Shown: positions 42,252 to 53,500 of the stretch, one piece after another
Position numbering within the stretch: the stretch's first letter is position 1
How the letters are laid out: each line of letters opens with the position of its first letter
Origin: Pyxicephalus adspersus
Taxonomy: Eukaryota; Chordata; Amphibia; Anura; Pyxicephalidae
DNA length: 64,000 nucleotides
Assembly: GCF_032062135.1 (NCBI RefSeq)
Contig: NC_092862.1
Location: 95,253,248-95,317,247, forward strand
Direction: 5' to 3'
Program-made: the position numbers and the translations under genes
The notes under the pieces: generated by a model
Databases searched by the model: none
What the model was told of the DNA's origin: nothing
What the model saw: the letters and a program-made list of their open reading frames with translations, nothing else

Positions 42252-42604
42252 TATTGGTCGCCAAGCTTTTCAGTTCCATGGACCACTAAAATCACTGGCT
42301 CCCAACTGCGCATGCGCGGGGATCCGGGTGGTACTCAAAGGGGAGAAACCTCCCCCAGAGTGAGGTCATTATGACATAACCCCGCCCACTCTCCCATCAC
42401 AGATCTGAGCCTGCAATAAGAGAGTGGGCGGGTTCTGTCCAGGGACACAGCCCGCCCACCTCCCCGAGCCTAGGAACAGTATGGGGGGATGTGGTCCGTG
42501 ACTCTGGCCGGTGCGTCCCCCCAGCGGGGTCCTTCTCCCGGCAGACCACCAAAACTTTCACCCAGACCACCAGTGGTCTGCGGACCACTGTTTGGCGACT
42601 GCTG
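42252..42604. mobile_element. hAT-like MITE with 8-bp target-site duplication, copy 1
   Basis: 353 bp, GC-rich interior with CTGCGCATGCGCGG and several CCGCCCAC words. Left end TATTGGTCGCCAAGC, right end on the minus strand CAGCAGTCGCCAAAC. Flanked by GCTTAGAC (42,244-42,251) and CCTTAGAC (42,605-42,612), which match at 7 of 8 positions. 8-bp duplications are typical of hAT elements. No coding capacity. Related to 44,319-44,537. Confidence 0.75.
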
Positions 42605-43379
42605 CCTTAGACAGAAATCCTGGTACAAATCCCACCATTGGCAGTTATGAAACCCCAATGAGCAAATTTTCATGACAAATCTTACTTAAATCCTAATTTC
42701 AATTATACATAAAATAACAAAATAATGCAGATCTGTAATTTATACACTATTATATGTATTATTCATGCAAGAAGTTTAAGTTCCAGATTTCTACCTGGTA
42801 TCAGCCCTTTAGCGTAGGGCTAAAGAGTGAGAGGAGGAAGAAGCACAAACAGACAATCGATTTATGTGTTGACAGGAAGTATGCTGATAAGAAGCGAAAA
42901 GTAGCATGACGGAGAGATGAGCTCATCATTGTACTACTTCTCCATTTACTGTCCAGGCCTAGGCTGGAGCAGGTCTAGGACAGCCTGTGCACAGAGGAGG
43001 CCAGTAAATCTGGTTTTATTATTTTATGTTTTATTTGGCTATTAAGATTTATCTTGTTATGCAGTGCTAGTTGTAGGGGCATCATTGCACTCATAGGGAA
43101 CACATGAAAATTGCAAAAAATGTAAGCTAAGGAATGACAGGTTTCATTACTGACTATTCCCAGGGATGTTGTGATTTAATTGTGTTTAATGAATCAATTA
43201 AATTATTACTATGCACTTTTGGATGCTAGTTATATACAATATTTTAATCACTAGATTAAATCACTACACTTTATTTTAAAGTTTTGGATTGAGCGGCAAA
43301 GGATTAGAACACCTGCCGGGTTGTACAGCAGTTTGGAGGCTTCATCACAGAGATTCGTTTACTTTCTGTCTGGTAAAAA

Positions 43380-43840
43380 CGTTCTTGCCGGACATGACAT
43401 AAAGAAACTTTATATAAAAGGGTAGACAACCCTTTAAATTAGAGTAAAAATGATCTTCTTTCTTTTAGAATGGGGTTTAAAACTCTTTATAAAAAAAAAA
43501 AAAAAGGTATCAAGACAAAATGGGAGCCTCTTGGCCTCCTGGCTGCTCTCTGGCAGAAGGAACATTTTCTACAATGAAGAAAAAAAATGCCAATCCCACA
43601 GATGCGCAGTGAGATCGGCACTCTTTTTTCCCCCCATCTACGTCACCCGATCTTGGCAAGATTTGGTGACGTACGAAGAAGGGGAAAGAAGATGGCAGGG
43701 CCCGATGCTTTCTCTGCGCAGGGATGAAGGAGGATACCAGGATGACATGGGACCGGGTTCATTAAAACCTGTGGAGGGATCGAAGGATCTATCAAGATAA
43801 AGGTGGGTGAGTTTTTCCCCCCAATTTACTTCTGCTTTAA
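43380..43840. repeat. TTAA-type MITE, family with 44,967-45,399
   Basis: Ends at 43,837-43,840 (on the minus strand TTAAAGCAGAAGTAAATTGG). The interior has AAAAGGGTAGACAACCCTTT, CTACGTCACCCGATCTTGGC and GATGGCAGGGCCCGATGC. The same order of motifs is seen at 44,967-45,399. The left boundary is approximate. Confidence 0.55.
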
Positions 43841-43924
43841 GAAAGAGTATGCTGAAAATTCTACCAAATTTTATGCCACTCCTTGTCTAGTTAAAGTGAA
43901 GAATAGGAAGTAAGGGCAAATCTC

Positions 43925-44212
43925 TTTGGGACAATCAATGGCATAGAGTGATCAGAAGGGGAATATGAACGGCACATGAGTGATCAGAAGGGGAATATGA
44001 ACGGCACATGAGTGATCAGAAGGGGAATATGAACGGCACATGAGTGATCAGAAGGGGACAATCAATGGAACATGAGTGACTTTCAACAATAAATGTGTAC
44101 TGTAGTCTTCTTCATGGAAAAATAAGACATCCCCTGAAAATAAGACCTAGGGCATATTTTGGCATTTCAAAAAATATAAGACAGTGCCTTATAAATCGGG
44201 GAAACAGGGTAG
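43925..44212 (-). repeat. 'CCCCGATTATAAG' type repeat with internal 32-bp minisatellite, copy 1
   Basis: The right end on the minus strand begins CCCTGTTTCCCCGATTTATA and runs through AAGGCACTGTCTTATATTTT. The left part (43,947-44,085) is a tandem array of a 32-bp unit, TGATCAGAAGGGGAATATGA plus ACGGCACATGAG, three near-identical copies and flanking variants with GACAATCAATGG. The same combination in opposite orientation occurs at 61,330-61,703. Confidence 0.7.
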
Positions 44213-44221
44213 TACATTAGT

Positions 44222-44641
44222 GTGGTGAACAGTGGGAGGAATACCTCTTACATTGCTGGCCAGTGGGAAGAATGTCACCCTTACAGATAGCCAAAAAGAT
44301 TGATAGTGTCACCTAACCTAGTTGCCAACCTTTTGATTGTCACAGACAACTCATTTCACAAACTCCGGATTGCGCATGTGCGGGGTGTCGTGTCTCACTC
44401 AAGGGGGAAGACACTTCCCCCAGAGTGACGTCATGATACCAGAACTCTCCCATCGCAGGCTCAGTCCAGTGACACAACCCGCCCTCCGCCCCAAGCCTGG
44501 GATCGGTACAGGGGACACCACCGGTTGGCGACCACTGACCTAAACTGTCCTGAGAGGCACAAACTGCTCATTGCTCAAGCAACTCCTACCAACCTCTGGA
44601 TGAGCCCTAGGGTTCCATGGAACTCTGGTTTAGAAACACTG
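44222..44641. repeat. hAT-type MITE interrupted by another MITE
   Basis: Two pieces, 44,222-44,318 and 44,538-44,641, align in order with the intact relative at 46,452-46,690: TTGCTGGCCAGTGGGAAGAA, then after the insertion CTCATTGCTCAAGCAACTCC and TTTAGAAACACTG as the right terminus. The element at 44,319-44,537 splits it. Confidence 0.65.
44319..44537. mobile_element. hAT-like MITE, copy 2, nested
   Basis: 219 bp. Left end TAGTTGCCAACCTTTTG; right end on the minus strand CAGTGGTCGCCAACCGG. Flanked by ACCTAACC and ACCTAAAC (7 of 8 identical) as target-site duplication. The interior shares GCGCATGTGCGGGG and TCCCCCAGAGTGACGTCAT with the copy at 42,252. Inserted into the MITE at 44,222-44,641. 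Confidence 0.75.
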
Positions 44642-44966
44642 GTGTAGAACCAATACAGTAGTGGTGCGTTATAAAGCTACAAACAATACAAAAGTGCCAT
44701 GAATGATTTTTTTATGGGTACTGAATGTCTTATGGCATAACCTGGTATTTGCACACACAAACAATCCCTGGACTAGGACAGGAGATTGAAACTCCTCAGT
44801 CTAAATGACCCAGCCCAATTTATTATTGTATATATTGTATTTTAGTTTTAATCATGGAGGCTCAGCTTTGCGAGCATTACCCAGGGCAATCTCCCAGGTT
44901 TGACATCCATCAAAGAATTCTGATACCTGCATAACTCCTTCCAACATCCCAACTGGAATGAAGGCT

Positions 44967-45399
44967 CCTAAAGTTGACCTATCACCAGATTTTTTTACTT
45001 TACATAAATGGGTAGACAATCTTTTTATGAAAGGTAAAAAATGTTTTTTTTTAATTTTTTTTTACAAAAAGGGTGAAGCCCCTCCTCTTCTTTTTTTTTT
45101 TCCCGCTGCGATCAAGACTGAATAGGAGCACAGAGCCTCTGGTCATGCATCTGCTAATTCTGGGCATGTGCAGAAGGGGCATTTTCCTGCATTAAGGCCA
45201 GGCTACGTCACCGGATCTCGCACCTGATCAGATAACATAGCCAGAACAAGGAACAAGATAGATGAAGATAGCGGCGCCTGGCTCTTCCTTTGTGCCAACA
45301 CGAAGAAGTATTCCAGGACAGCGCAGGACCCTATCCAGTGGGATCTGCGGATTTAAAGGTAAGTGTTTTTTTTTTATTTTCAGTTTAGTTTCACTTTAA
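44967..45399. repeat. TTAA-type MITE
   Basis: Right end TTAA at 45,396-45,399 (on the minus strand TTAAAGTGAAACTAAACTG). The left end near 44,967 is decayed (CCTAAAGTTGACC). The interior has AAATGGGTAGACAATC, GGCTACGTCACCGGATCTCG and GAAGATAGCGGCGCCTGG. Same family as 43,380-43,840. Confidence 0.6.
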
Positions 45400-45477
45400 G
45401 ATGAGTATTGAGGCAAAGTGCTGTGATGCTTCCAGAAAAAAAGGAATAGCACAGGTTATTATCATCATTTATGAACA

Positions 45478-45530
45478 GTAATTATATAGCGCCAACATAT
45501 TAAGCAGCGCTGTACAATAAATAGGTTTCT
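45478..45530. repeat. Interspersed repeat, 'GCGCCAACATATTAAGCAGC' core
   Basis: Short copy of the family noted at 2,268-2,395: TATATAGCGCCAACATATTA followed by AGCAGCGCTGTACAATAAA. Very common in frog genomes as I remember them. Confidence 0.65.
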
Positions 45531-46451
45531 TCTAATATTATTTGGTATAATTGCTGAAAATGTCCAAGACAATAAAAGGAGCTACAACTGGTAAATTCTG
45601 TGGTTTAGTCCAAGGTGTCCTAGGCATCGGTTCTCACCACCCTGCATTCAGTTGGTTCTGTTTTACCCTCTCTGTATAATTAGAAAAATACGACATAGCT
45701 TGTTGAAAAAATACAGACCAATTGTAGTTATAAATTAGCATTCTGTGGTGAAAATGTGATCAACTTTATGCAGACACATAATAATACATTTCTGCCAGCT
45801 CTAGAGATTGCCTTATTTCCATCTGAAAAGCACTGTGAATAAACTGTAGAGGGCAATAAAATCACACAGATCCAAAATGATTAGAATTGAGAAACATCAC
45901 TAAAAAAATTAAATGAATACCCCTGGGAAGGATAGCAAATTTTCCATGGAATCAGAATCCCAAAATGCATTCTGTCAGGGTGATTGGCACCATGCAGCAA
46001 CATAACATGACAGAATTGCATTTAACAAACACCTCTGAAAACTGATGGTCCTAATTTTCAGCACTGGTACAACTTCCAGATTTGTAAAAGCCTTTCTGAA
46101 TCTAAGCACTTTACTGATGGCCAGGATAGAATTAAATGATAAGGGTTAAACTGAATTAGAATTATACATCTAAATAGTATTTTCTGGAAAGACCAATTTA
46201 AACCTAGTTATTTATGAAGCTCAGGGTCACGGTGTTATAAAATAAATGCGCATGCCTATGAAATAGATATGAGACTGCTGCAGTAGTAATTCTGCAATGT
46301 TAGGTGGAAAATAGACACAGATGAATGTAACAGAATTAAAATTACAACATAGTAAACATGCAGCTAACACTCAGGTCATTTCAGTCCAATGGTTGAAATA
46401 AACTTCATAAAAAAAAAAAAAAAAAAAACAACACAAACGAGTCCCAGAATT

Positions 46452-46690
46452 CAGTGATTCTCAACCTTTTTAAGGAAACACTGAAATAAAAACTGCAGGT
46501 CTTCAGGGAACCTCTTCTATATTTTTTTTAAATCCCCAACTCTTGTTAAATTGCTGGCCATTAGAAAGAATATCACCAGTAATACATAATTGGTGTCATT
46601 ACAACTCACCTAAAGGTTAAAAATAGTTCATGGCTCCAGCAATATCTGGGGGAAGTTAGGGTACCACCGAACCCTGGTTGAGAAACACTG
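46452..46690. repeat. hAT-type MITE, intact
   Basis: 239 bp with inverted termini CAGTGATTCTCAACCTTTTT (left) and CAGTGTTTCTCAACCAGGGT (right end read on the minus strand). This CAGTGNTTCTCAACC terminus is the classic hAT MITE signature. I could not see a matching 8-bp duplication. Confidence 0.7.
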
Positions 46691-48734
46691 GTCTAACCTA
46701 ACAATCTATTTTCCAAACTCCTCTGTCCTTATCAGGGAAATTGATGTTAAAAATTAAGTCATTTATCTGTCAGCAACTTCCATCGCTCCAGATCCTGGCC
46801 CTTTAACAACAGTTGTGATGGAGACACTACCAGAGTTCACTCAGAGCCATTGATTGGCAGAATCTGCCTGAATATTTCCCACCTATGTGAGCGGCTACAG
46901 CGCAGCTAATAGCAGGGTGTTAGGAGCTGTCACTTTGCCATAGCTGGTTCTCTTTACAAGCCTTGACAGGTTCTCTTTAACTGTATTCTTAACAAACAAC
47001 TTGTCACATAAAATACCTTCCCTACACTCACCTTGTCTGTCCAAACCCTAAATATTGAGTAAGTGATGCAATGTTCACAAGTTATAAAATCTTTTTCCCA
47101 GCCCCGCATCATAGAATCGGGCCCTGGCAATTTGTAAGTGATGAAGGGCCACATGCTATCTCATAACCAGAAGCAATGGGTATTTCTAAGACCTACAGTG
47201 AAGCATGGGAGTGCTGCAAAGACAAGTGAGCGTGGCCTATAAAGAGAACCTGTCCCTTTGCCTAGAATAGATCGTCTTACTCCGACAGATTGCAGCAATT
47301 AGTTCTTGGACACTTTTATGGCACAAAAGCTATACTTCAATAGAAAAAAAACACATTTATATGTATACACACACACATCAGTGCTGTACATGTTCCTGCT
47401 TTTTGCATACAAAGGGATTTTTTTCAAAACGTTGGATCCTTTCAGTTTTCTTTGAACATTTACAGTCAGTAGAAAAGGTAAACCTGGACACTTATGTAGA
47501 AATCTTGTTGCAGAAATCTCCAGGAGAATTAAGAAGCTTATCCTGCATGTATCAAACTAGAGAGCCGATATCATCATTGGGTGGACTATCTAGAACCTAA
47601 CACCAAGCATGTGCATGACCACATCATAAATTAAAGTCAATTCTGCTGGCACAAAACCACAATTGCATGATAGCACAGCCCTTTCTGGAATTCCCGTTTC
47701 TCCCACTCATGATCTCTACTTCCTGGTTGAATAGGAGAAAGGGAAACCTTTTGTTTTCTTTTGACAGTGGTTTTCCCAGTAACCAATCAATAGGCAGATA
47801 AAGTGTAAAGTGGGTGTGTGCTTATGCAAATAGCGACCAGACGAAAGTCAAAAATGCAGAAATACCCAAAGCTTCTGGTCACAGGAGAGCATATGTAGAA
47901 ACGATTAAGGTGTCTCTTTAAACTGCATCTTTATTAAAATGTAGTCTGCAATCAAATCACTCAGATAAAAAGGAAGATCTGTAGAAGCAAAATCAAAAGA
48001 ATGGGAAGCCCAAGCAGCCTAAAATCCCTCAGGTACACCTACCCTTTATTTCTTAAAATGCTAGTATCTGGAAAAATTATACGGGAACAAGAGTCAACCA
48101 TAATACCTGTGTCTTGTTAGTCCACTTTTATCCTGCAAGTATACAAGGCAAGGTATGATTCTAAAAAACTCTTTGCAGTATCTAATTACTTGAAGCATTC
48201 ACAATTCTAATGTTAGCTGTAGGTCAAGCAGAAGGGTTTTATAGTTTTTTCATGTCATGAAACAGGAACTTTTTTACTTGCAAACAAACATGATTCAGTG
48301 TACCGGTGTTTCATTGCATTGTCCACATTAAGTGGTAAGATGCATGAGTGAACAAGAGGAATCACCTAATTAAAAATGTAACCTAATGAAGGTGATTAGG
48401 ATTACATAAAGCTATGTTTATGCTTCGGCTATAATAAAAGAATCATAACCTCACTCAGCAGGGTTATATGCCAAAGCAACCAATTATCTCAGTTTGCTGC
48501 AGTCATATCGTGTAAGGGATGGTTTCTGATGGCTTCCTTGAATTTAAGCAGATGGAAACCCAGTCACAAAAACCTCAAATAATCTTTGGTATAGTAATGT
48601 ACTTTCAAAGGTAATTTTTTAATTTTCTTAATCACACAGCACTTAAAATCTTAAAATGATACCCAGAATTCCTGCTTTGGTCAGGCACTTCCAGGTCTCA
48701 AACCTCTCTCCTGTGTTGTCACCCTGTTGCGGAC

Positions 48735-49007
48735 TAAGGCAACTTACACACGTCAGATGCTTCTTGTCCGGTATTCAGCTCAGGGCTGATATCAGATGAG
48801 AATCTGGCATGTGTACAGTGCTCGCCGTCCAAACAACCGTCCTGGAGGTCGTAATGAAAGTGAAGGGGAGTGAGCGCAGCGGATGCCACTTTGTAGCTTT
48901 CCCCATTCTCTTTTTAAAGCAGAACAGCGCTCGTTCATGCATCGTGCAGTCGTTGGCTTGTGAAAGATCCTTTCCAACGACAAATATTGCACGTGTGTAC
49001 ATAGCCT
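48735..49007 (-). repeat. MITE, 'TAAGGC...TACACAC' family, reverse copy
   Basis: Left end TAAGGCAACTTACACACG; right end CGTGTGTACATAGCCTA. Interior on the minus strand: CTCACTCCCCTTCACTTTCA, CTCCAGGACGGTTGTTTGGA, CGGCGAGCACTGTACACATG, matching 33,543-33,778. Confidence 0.7.
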
Positions 49008-49249
49008 AAAGTTAGCTGTGCTAATCATCAATGTGTAGCCATATTCTGCCATCAGGAAAGTCCTTCCAAAGGATGACACAACTGCCAAGCAAGTGCATGT
49101 AGACAGGAAGTGAAAGAAAAAAGGCTAGAAAACATGATCTGGACTGAGCTGAAAAGTATATGAAACAAGGTACCATAGCATGTTCAAAAAAATATAAACA
49201 TGGCAGTGGTTTCTGATACTTTGTGCTTTATAAAAATCAGTTTCACCTG

Positions 49250-49544
49250 TTAAAGCGGAAAAAAACTTTAAAAACTTCTGAACAAATAGGTTCTTTATTC
49301 CAAAACAGACAGGCACTATCTCGCCCTGCAACTTACCTCCCTGTTTGCACACATCTTTCTCTGTTCCCAGAATCTTCACATGTTCTTTTAGGTTCAGGAT
49401 CTTTGGCCATCTTGACTGGCCAGACCACAATGGTCCAGTATCCATACATGTGCATGGAACATTTATTCCAGAAGACACATATAAGACATGGCCTGTCCCT
49501 TCAGCGATAAAGAACCTGCCTGCTTGCTATTTGTTCCACTTTAA
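49250..49544. repeat. TTAA-flanked MITE (piggyBac-type)
   Basis: TTAA at both ends (49,250-49,253; 49,541-49,544). Left TTAAAGCGGAAAAAAACTTT, right on the minus strand TTAAAGTGGAACAAATAGC. 295 bp, non-coding. Shares a GGCCATCTTGACTGGCC core with the element at 38,233. Confidence 0.7.
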
Positions 49545-50810
49545 GGCCCATTGTCACACTTTTATAATGGTACCCCAATGTATTTACCCAATACAACGCA
49601 CATGGACATTGCATCGAATGGCAATGCACTTCCTGCATTTTGTGCATTAAATAGATCCCTGAAAACAGGAAGCTGGTAATGTCCACATGTGATACTAAGC
49701 CACCATGATTTAAATAACTAAAAGCCAATAAATAAAACAGCCAAACCTGGGATAGTACAACTATGGAGGAAAGGGCTGGATATCCTCCAAACAGGAAACC
49801 AGATTTGCTGCAGATTCTAATGCACAATGTAAGAAGCAAACAGCATGCAGTAAAATCAGTAGGATGAGTACAACGGCCGGCGTTCAGATTAAAATGACTT
49901 TGTATGTCATTAAAAGTCATGCCTTACAAGCCTGATACAAAAGCTAAATGGGGCCATATAAAAACAGAAAGTCCCCTGACACCCAGTTTTCTGTTTTAGT
50001 GCTTGAAAACTCAAAGCAATTAATTTATTGTGCCTGTGAGGCAGAAAAATGTAGAGGGTATTATCACACTGCTATGCTATTATAGCAGCCCGAACACAAC
50101 ATATGAAGGTCACATACTCCACATAACAAATCATGCAGAACTCCCACCAATTGGCTCGGCTATGTGAACGCACCGTTCGGAGAATTCCTACTAGCGTTCC
50201 TGGCCTCCATACAAATATCACGGAACGTATCCAGTAAATGCAATCACAATACAACCGGGGCGATGACAGGACGCCCAGGCAAACTTTCCAATTGTTTACA
50301 CATTTCAGCAAACCTCTCCAACTGCCTTGGGTGGGAAGTGAAATGTAATATCAGGGATTTCACATAGGAAAGAGAAGGACAACCTAGATAATGAGTTAAA
50401 GGGAAAGCCCTAAACACCAAGCTGCACCACACCCCACCAGAAAGGCCTGACACTTGTATCATCGCAAGATCAATTCCCAGAACATCCACACAGATCCATA
50501 AAGTCTTCTGATCCCCCATGCAATGCAGACATTACACCGCCATTATATATGCATGTTCACACGTCTGACACATGTAACAAAATATAACATAGAATGGAAA
50601 TTGACTCAACACCAAGCATTATTATTAATGACATATACATAGAATTTGATTGCTTATACTGCAAGCATAGAAATTCATTATACACTTCCATAGACATAGA
50701 GACAAAGTGGATCTGTTACCCATAGCAACCATATTCTGCACCCATCTTCTTCACCCCAGAGCCTACCTATGTATGTGGATCCCAGCACATATACACACAC
50801 ATATATTTAT

Positions 50811-50834
50811 AGATAGATAGATAGATAGATAGAT
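50811..50834. repeat. (GATA)n microsatellite
   Basis: Six uninterrupted AGAT units, preceded by an ACAC and ATAT stretch. Confidence 0.9.
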
Positions 50835-51094
50835 CTCCCTAGTGATGGCCAATACAACATAATGATCAGTCTGCATTATACTCACACAGGGATCGTGCCC
50901 ACACCTCCACAGACTGATCATGGAGCCCTGGCTATGTAATGTATGTGTTGGATCATATTGCCCATCACATGGATGTGCCTGCAGTGTTGTGGCTGCCCAT
51001 GATCGCTCCTATATATAGCACACAGGAAGCGGGCATTGTTCTTTGTGGTATCTGACGGAGCGAAACACACACACAACATTCACCCCACACTCAC

Positions 51095-51260
51095 CTCTCC
51101 GGCCGGCACCTCGGACACTCTATGTGCTCTCCACACACACACACGATCCTTCCTTTCCTGTCTCCACACCCCAATCGGGGCCCTGATCCCCCCCACACCG
51201 ATCCTGCCTCCTTATCTCCTCCCTTCCTCCTATTTCCACTTCCTCCTCCGACTGGAGTGT
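51095..51260 (-). other. RALA: Probable RALA exon 1 (5' UTR)
   Basis: On the minus strand a strong donor, GGCCGGAGAG|GTGAGTGTGG, lies at 51,095 inside the only CpG-rich patch upstream of RALA exon 2. Exon 2 starts with an acceptor ahead of its ATG, so a non-coding first exon must exist, and this is the best site seen. The 5' end is a guess. No protein is read from it. Confidence 0.6.
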
Positions 51261-51480
51261 ATGATTCGCTATGGAGGGGATGGATCCGATGTGGGGGCCA
51301 AGGACACAGGCTGGAGAATGGTGTCCTCCGGGGCCCAGCAGCTGTGTGTATGGAGGAGGAGGAGGGGGTAATGATGATGATGATGTTTGCAGTGACCCGC
51401 CTGCTTGCTGTGCGATTCGCAGCCCATGGTGCTGGTGAGGACCGGGGAATGACTGGACGGACCGGTTATATGTGACCGAT
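51096..51480. promoter_or_regulatory. RALA: RALA promoter / CpG-rich region
   Basis: CpG- and C-rich DNA around and upstream of probable exon 1, ending near 51,480. No TATA box at an obvious position. A possible plus-strand donor, GCTG|GTGAGG near 51,433, would allow divergent transcription, but this is only a hint. Confidence 0.5.
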
Positions 51481-51779
51481 TAATGAGGCTTTGTGCTCAG
51501 GACTTTCAGATCTCTTCAGAGACCCGGGATGAGGATGACTGGACCCTAATACTGCTTTATATATCATAGGACAGTGCCGGGGTATAAATGTACATTCACC
51601 ATACAAATACTGATGTACATTTATGTGAATGTGGCAGCGGTGACCGATGATTCACTTCACCCTGGGGTATTGGGAATGTTTTCACCCTGGGCTAAAACAC
51701 CTACCTGACCAATGGTAGGGCATATTGGTGTTCTCATGTTTATTCTGGAAAAGACTGCAATGTCCGAAACACAAACCTA

Positions 51780-52210
51780 ACCTGACTGATAGACTGCAGG
51801 GGCAGGCCTCACCCGACAGAGACAAAACTCACCTGATAGATACCCCCAGGGACAAAAGTCACCTCACAAATGCCCCCAGAGACAAAACTCACCTGACTTA
51901 TACCCCTAATGATAGACCACTGGGGCTGGCCTCACCTGACAGAAGCTCCCAGTGACAGACTTCAGAAAACAAATGCCCCCAATAACAGGTCCTGACACCT
52001 ATGACAGATATCCCTTTACAGATGCCCCCAATGACCGACCTCAGTGGCAGGCCTCACCCGAGAGATGCCCCCGTGACAGACCTCATCTGATAGATGCCCC
52101 CAGGGAAAAACCTTACCTGATAATGCCCCTGGTGACAGATCTCACCTAACAGATGCCCCCAGTGTCAGACACCTAAGACAGATATCTCTTTACAGATGCC
52201 CCCAGTGAAA
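51780..52210. repeat. Degenerate ~30-bp minisatellite
   Basis: About a dozen imperfect copies of a unit like GACAGACCTCACCTGACAGA plus TGCCCCCAGT. Recurrent words are ACAGATGCCCCCA, CTCACCTGA and AGAGACAAAACTCACC. Some units are 28-32 bp and point mutations are frequent, so it is an old array. It begins 0.3 kb upstream of the CpG region of RALA. Open frames through it are artefacts of the repeat. Confidence 0.8.
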
Positions 52211-53013
52211 GATTCACCTCCTATCCAGTAAAAGACCCCAATGTCAGACCAGAGCTCTGGTTGGGGTCTTTCCAATACAGGCTGCCTTCAGAAAACTATA
52301 CGGGGGCTGATACAAGACCAGTTACCAGTTACCAGTTGCATGTGAGAAGAAAGCAGCAGTGACTGGTCTTTTTTTACAGGACACTCCCTATTGTGCCATA
52401 ATGTAGGAGTTTATGCTGTATTACTGTACAGAGTCCCTGGGCCTTTTTCCATTGTAAAGTGGCCATTTCAAGCCCTAGATGAGGGGTGGTGTTCTGCAGC
52501 AGGCACAATTGTGATTTGAACTTTTGAATAGAGCAGTTGTTAACTATTCTTAGCATAAAGATTGCGGTGCAGTTCCAAAAAGACTAAAATCAATTTTGGT
52601 TGCACAGTTGCTGTTTGTAATTTCATGTCGCAGTCACACACACGAGGACGTTACCTGCAGTCGTTTGGCATGTGAACAGAGCTTTAGTTGTTTTCTCTGA
52701 GCCTCTGTACTAGATGGAAGTGCTATGATGTCACTGATGATGTCATATCCCCTGCAATGTAAACAGGAAGGATTGTGTCTAAGGTGATCTTATACAGGTG
52801 ATAATATAGAGCGCTATGTAGAAGATTGGAAGCTCAGGAGCGGAGTGGTTCACACCCTGGGCTTTCCCTGGACTCTAATATCACAGCTGCTGCTTCCAGA
52901 CAAATGGTGGGGACCCAAAGGATCCATATCTCTGCTGTTTAAAAATGACATCCAGGATTCAAGTGGTTAAAAACACTAATAATTATTACAAAATAAAAAT
53001 GCTTTTAGAATTA

Positions 53014-53063
<50 letters not shown>

Positions 53064-53500
53064 GTATATAAATACCTGTTTTTTATTTGATTTCATCCTC
53101 TAGTAATGTCTATACAACAACACATACTAGGGAGTGAGAGAGCAAAAACTAAGATTAAGTTTACTGACTAAGCTTACTCCTACCCACTACTTGGAAAGCA
53201 TGGGGGTGGTTGGAGTAATGTTGGCTCAGCTAAGTTGTAGTACAAAGAATCAGGTTCAGGAGGTCTAGAAGTTACATTGAGCATTATAATACAAAGAATC
53301 AGGTTTCAAGAGTTCCAGAGGATACAGATTCAGAGGCAATATCTCTCCGGATGGTGGCTGTTGAGTTGTGCAATTGGCACAGGTAACTCCTTATTTTACC
53401 AATAAATTATATAATTAGCATTCTTTTCTATGTATGTGATTTTTTTTATTATATGTATGTTGTGGTTCCTGATCAATCCTGCAATATAGAGTTGCATTCA
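52211..53500. other. Non-coding stretch upstream of RALA
   Basis: No gene recognised. A (TA)n microsatellite occupies about 53,014-53,057. The rest is unique-looking AT-rich DNA. Confidence 0.7.

Larger units (their letters stand above)
31353..51094 (-). other. RALA intron 1 (about 19.7 kb)
   Basis: Lies between the probable non-coding exon 1 and exon 2, bounded by GT (51,093-51,094) and AG (31,353-31,354). It contains the Tigger remnant, several MITE families, a minisatellite and microsatellites annotated separately. The remaining stretches are AT-rich with no recognisable gene on either strand. They include 31.4-32.1, 32.4-33.5, 33.8-35.3, 36.9-38.2, 41.3-42.1, 42.6-43.3, 45.5-46.4, 46.7-48.7 and 49.6-50.8 kb. 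Confidence 0.7.

Noticed and set aside
51122..51475. Plus-strand open frame at the RALA promoter
   Set aside because: C-rich, CpG-driven low-complexity text with a Met run. The chance of an open frame is high in such DNA.
51725..52149. Plus-strand open frames with repeated DKTHL/DRPHL-type text
   Set aside because: They are translations of the ~30-bp minisatellite, not a gene.
51780..52210. Tandem array considered as a CRISPR-like array
   Set aside because: The units abut without unique spacers and the genome is a vertebrate's.
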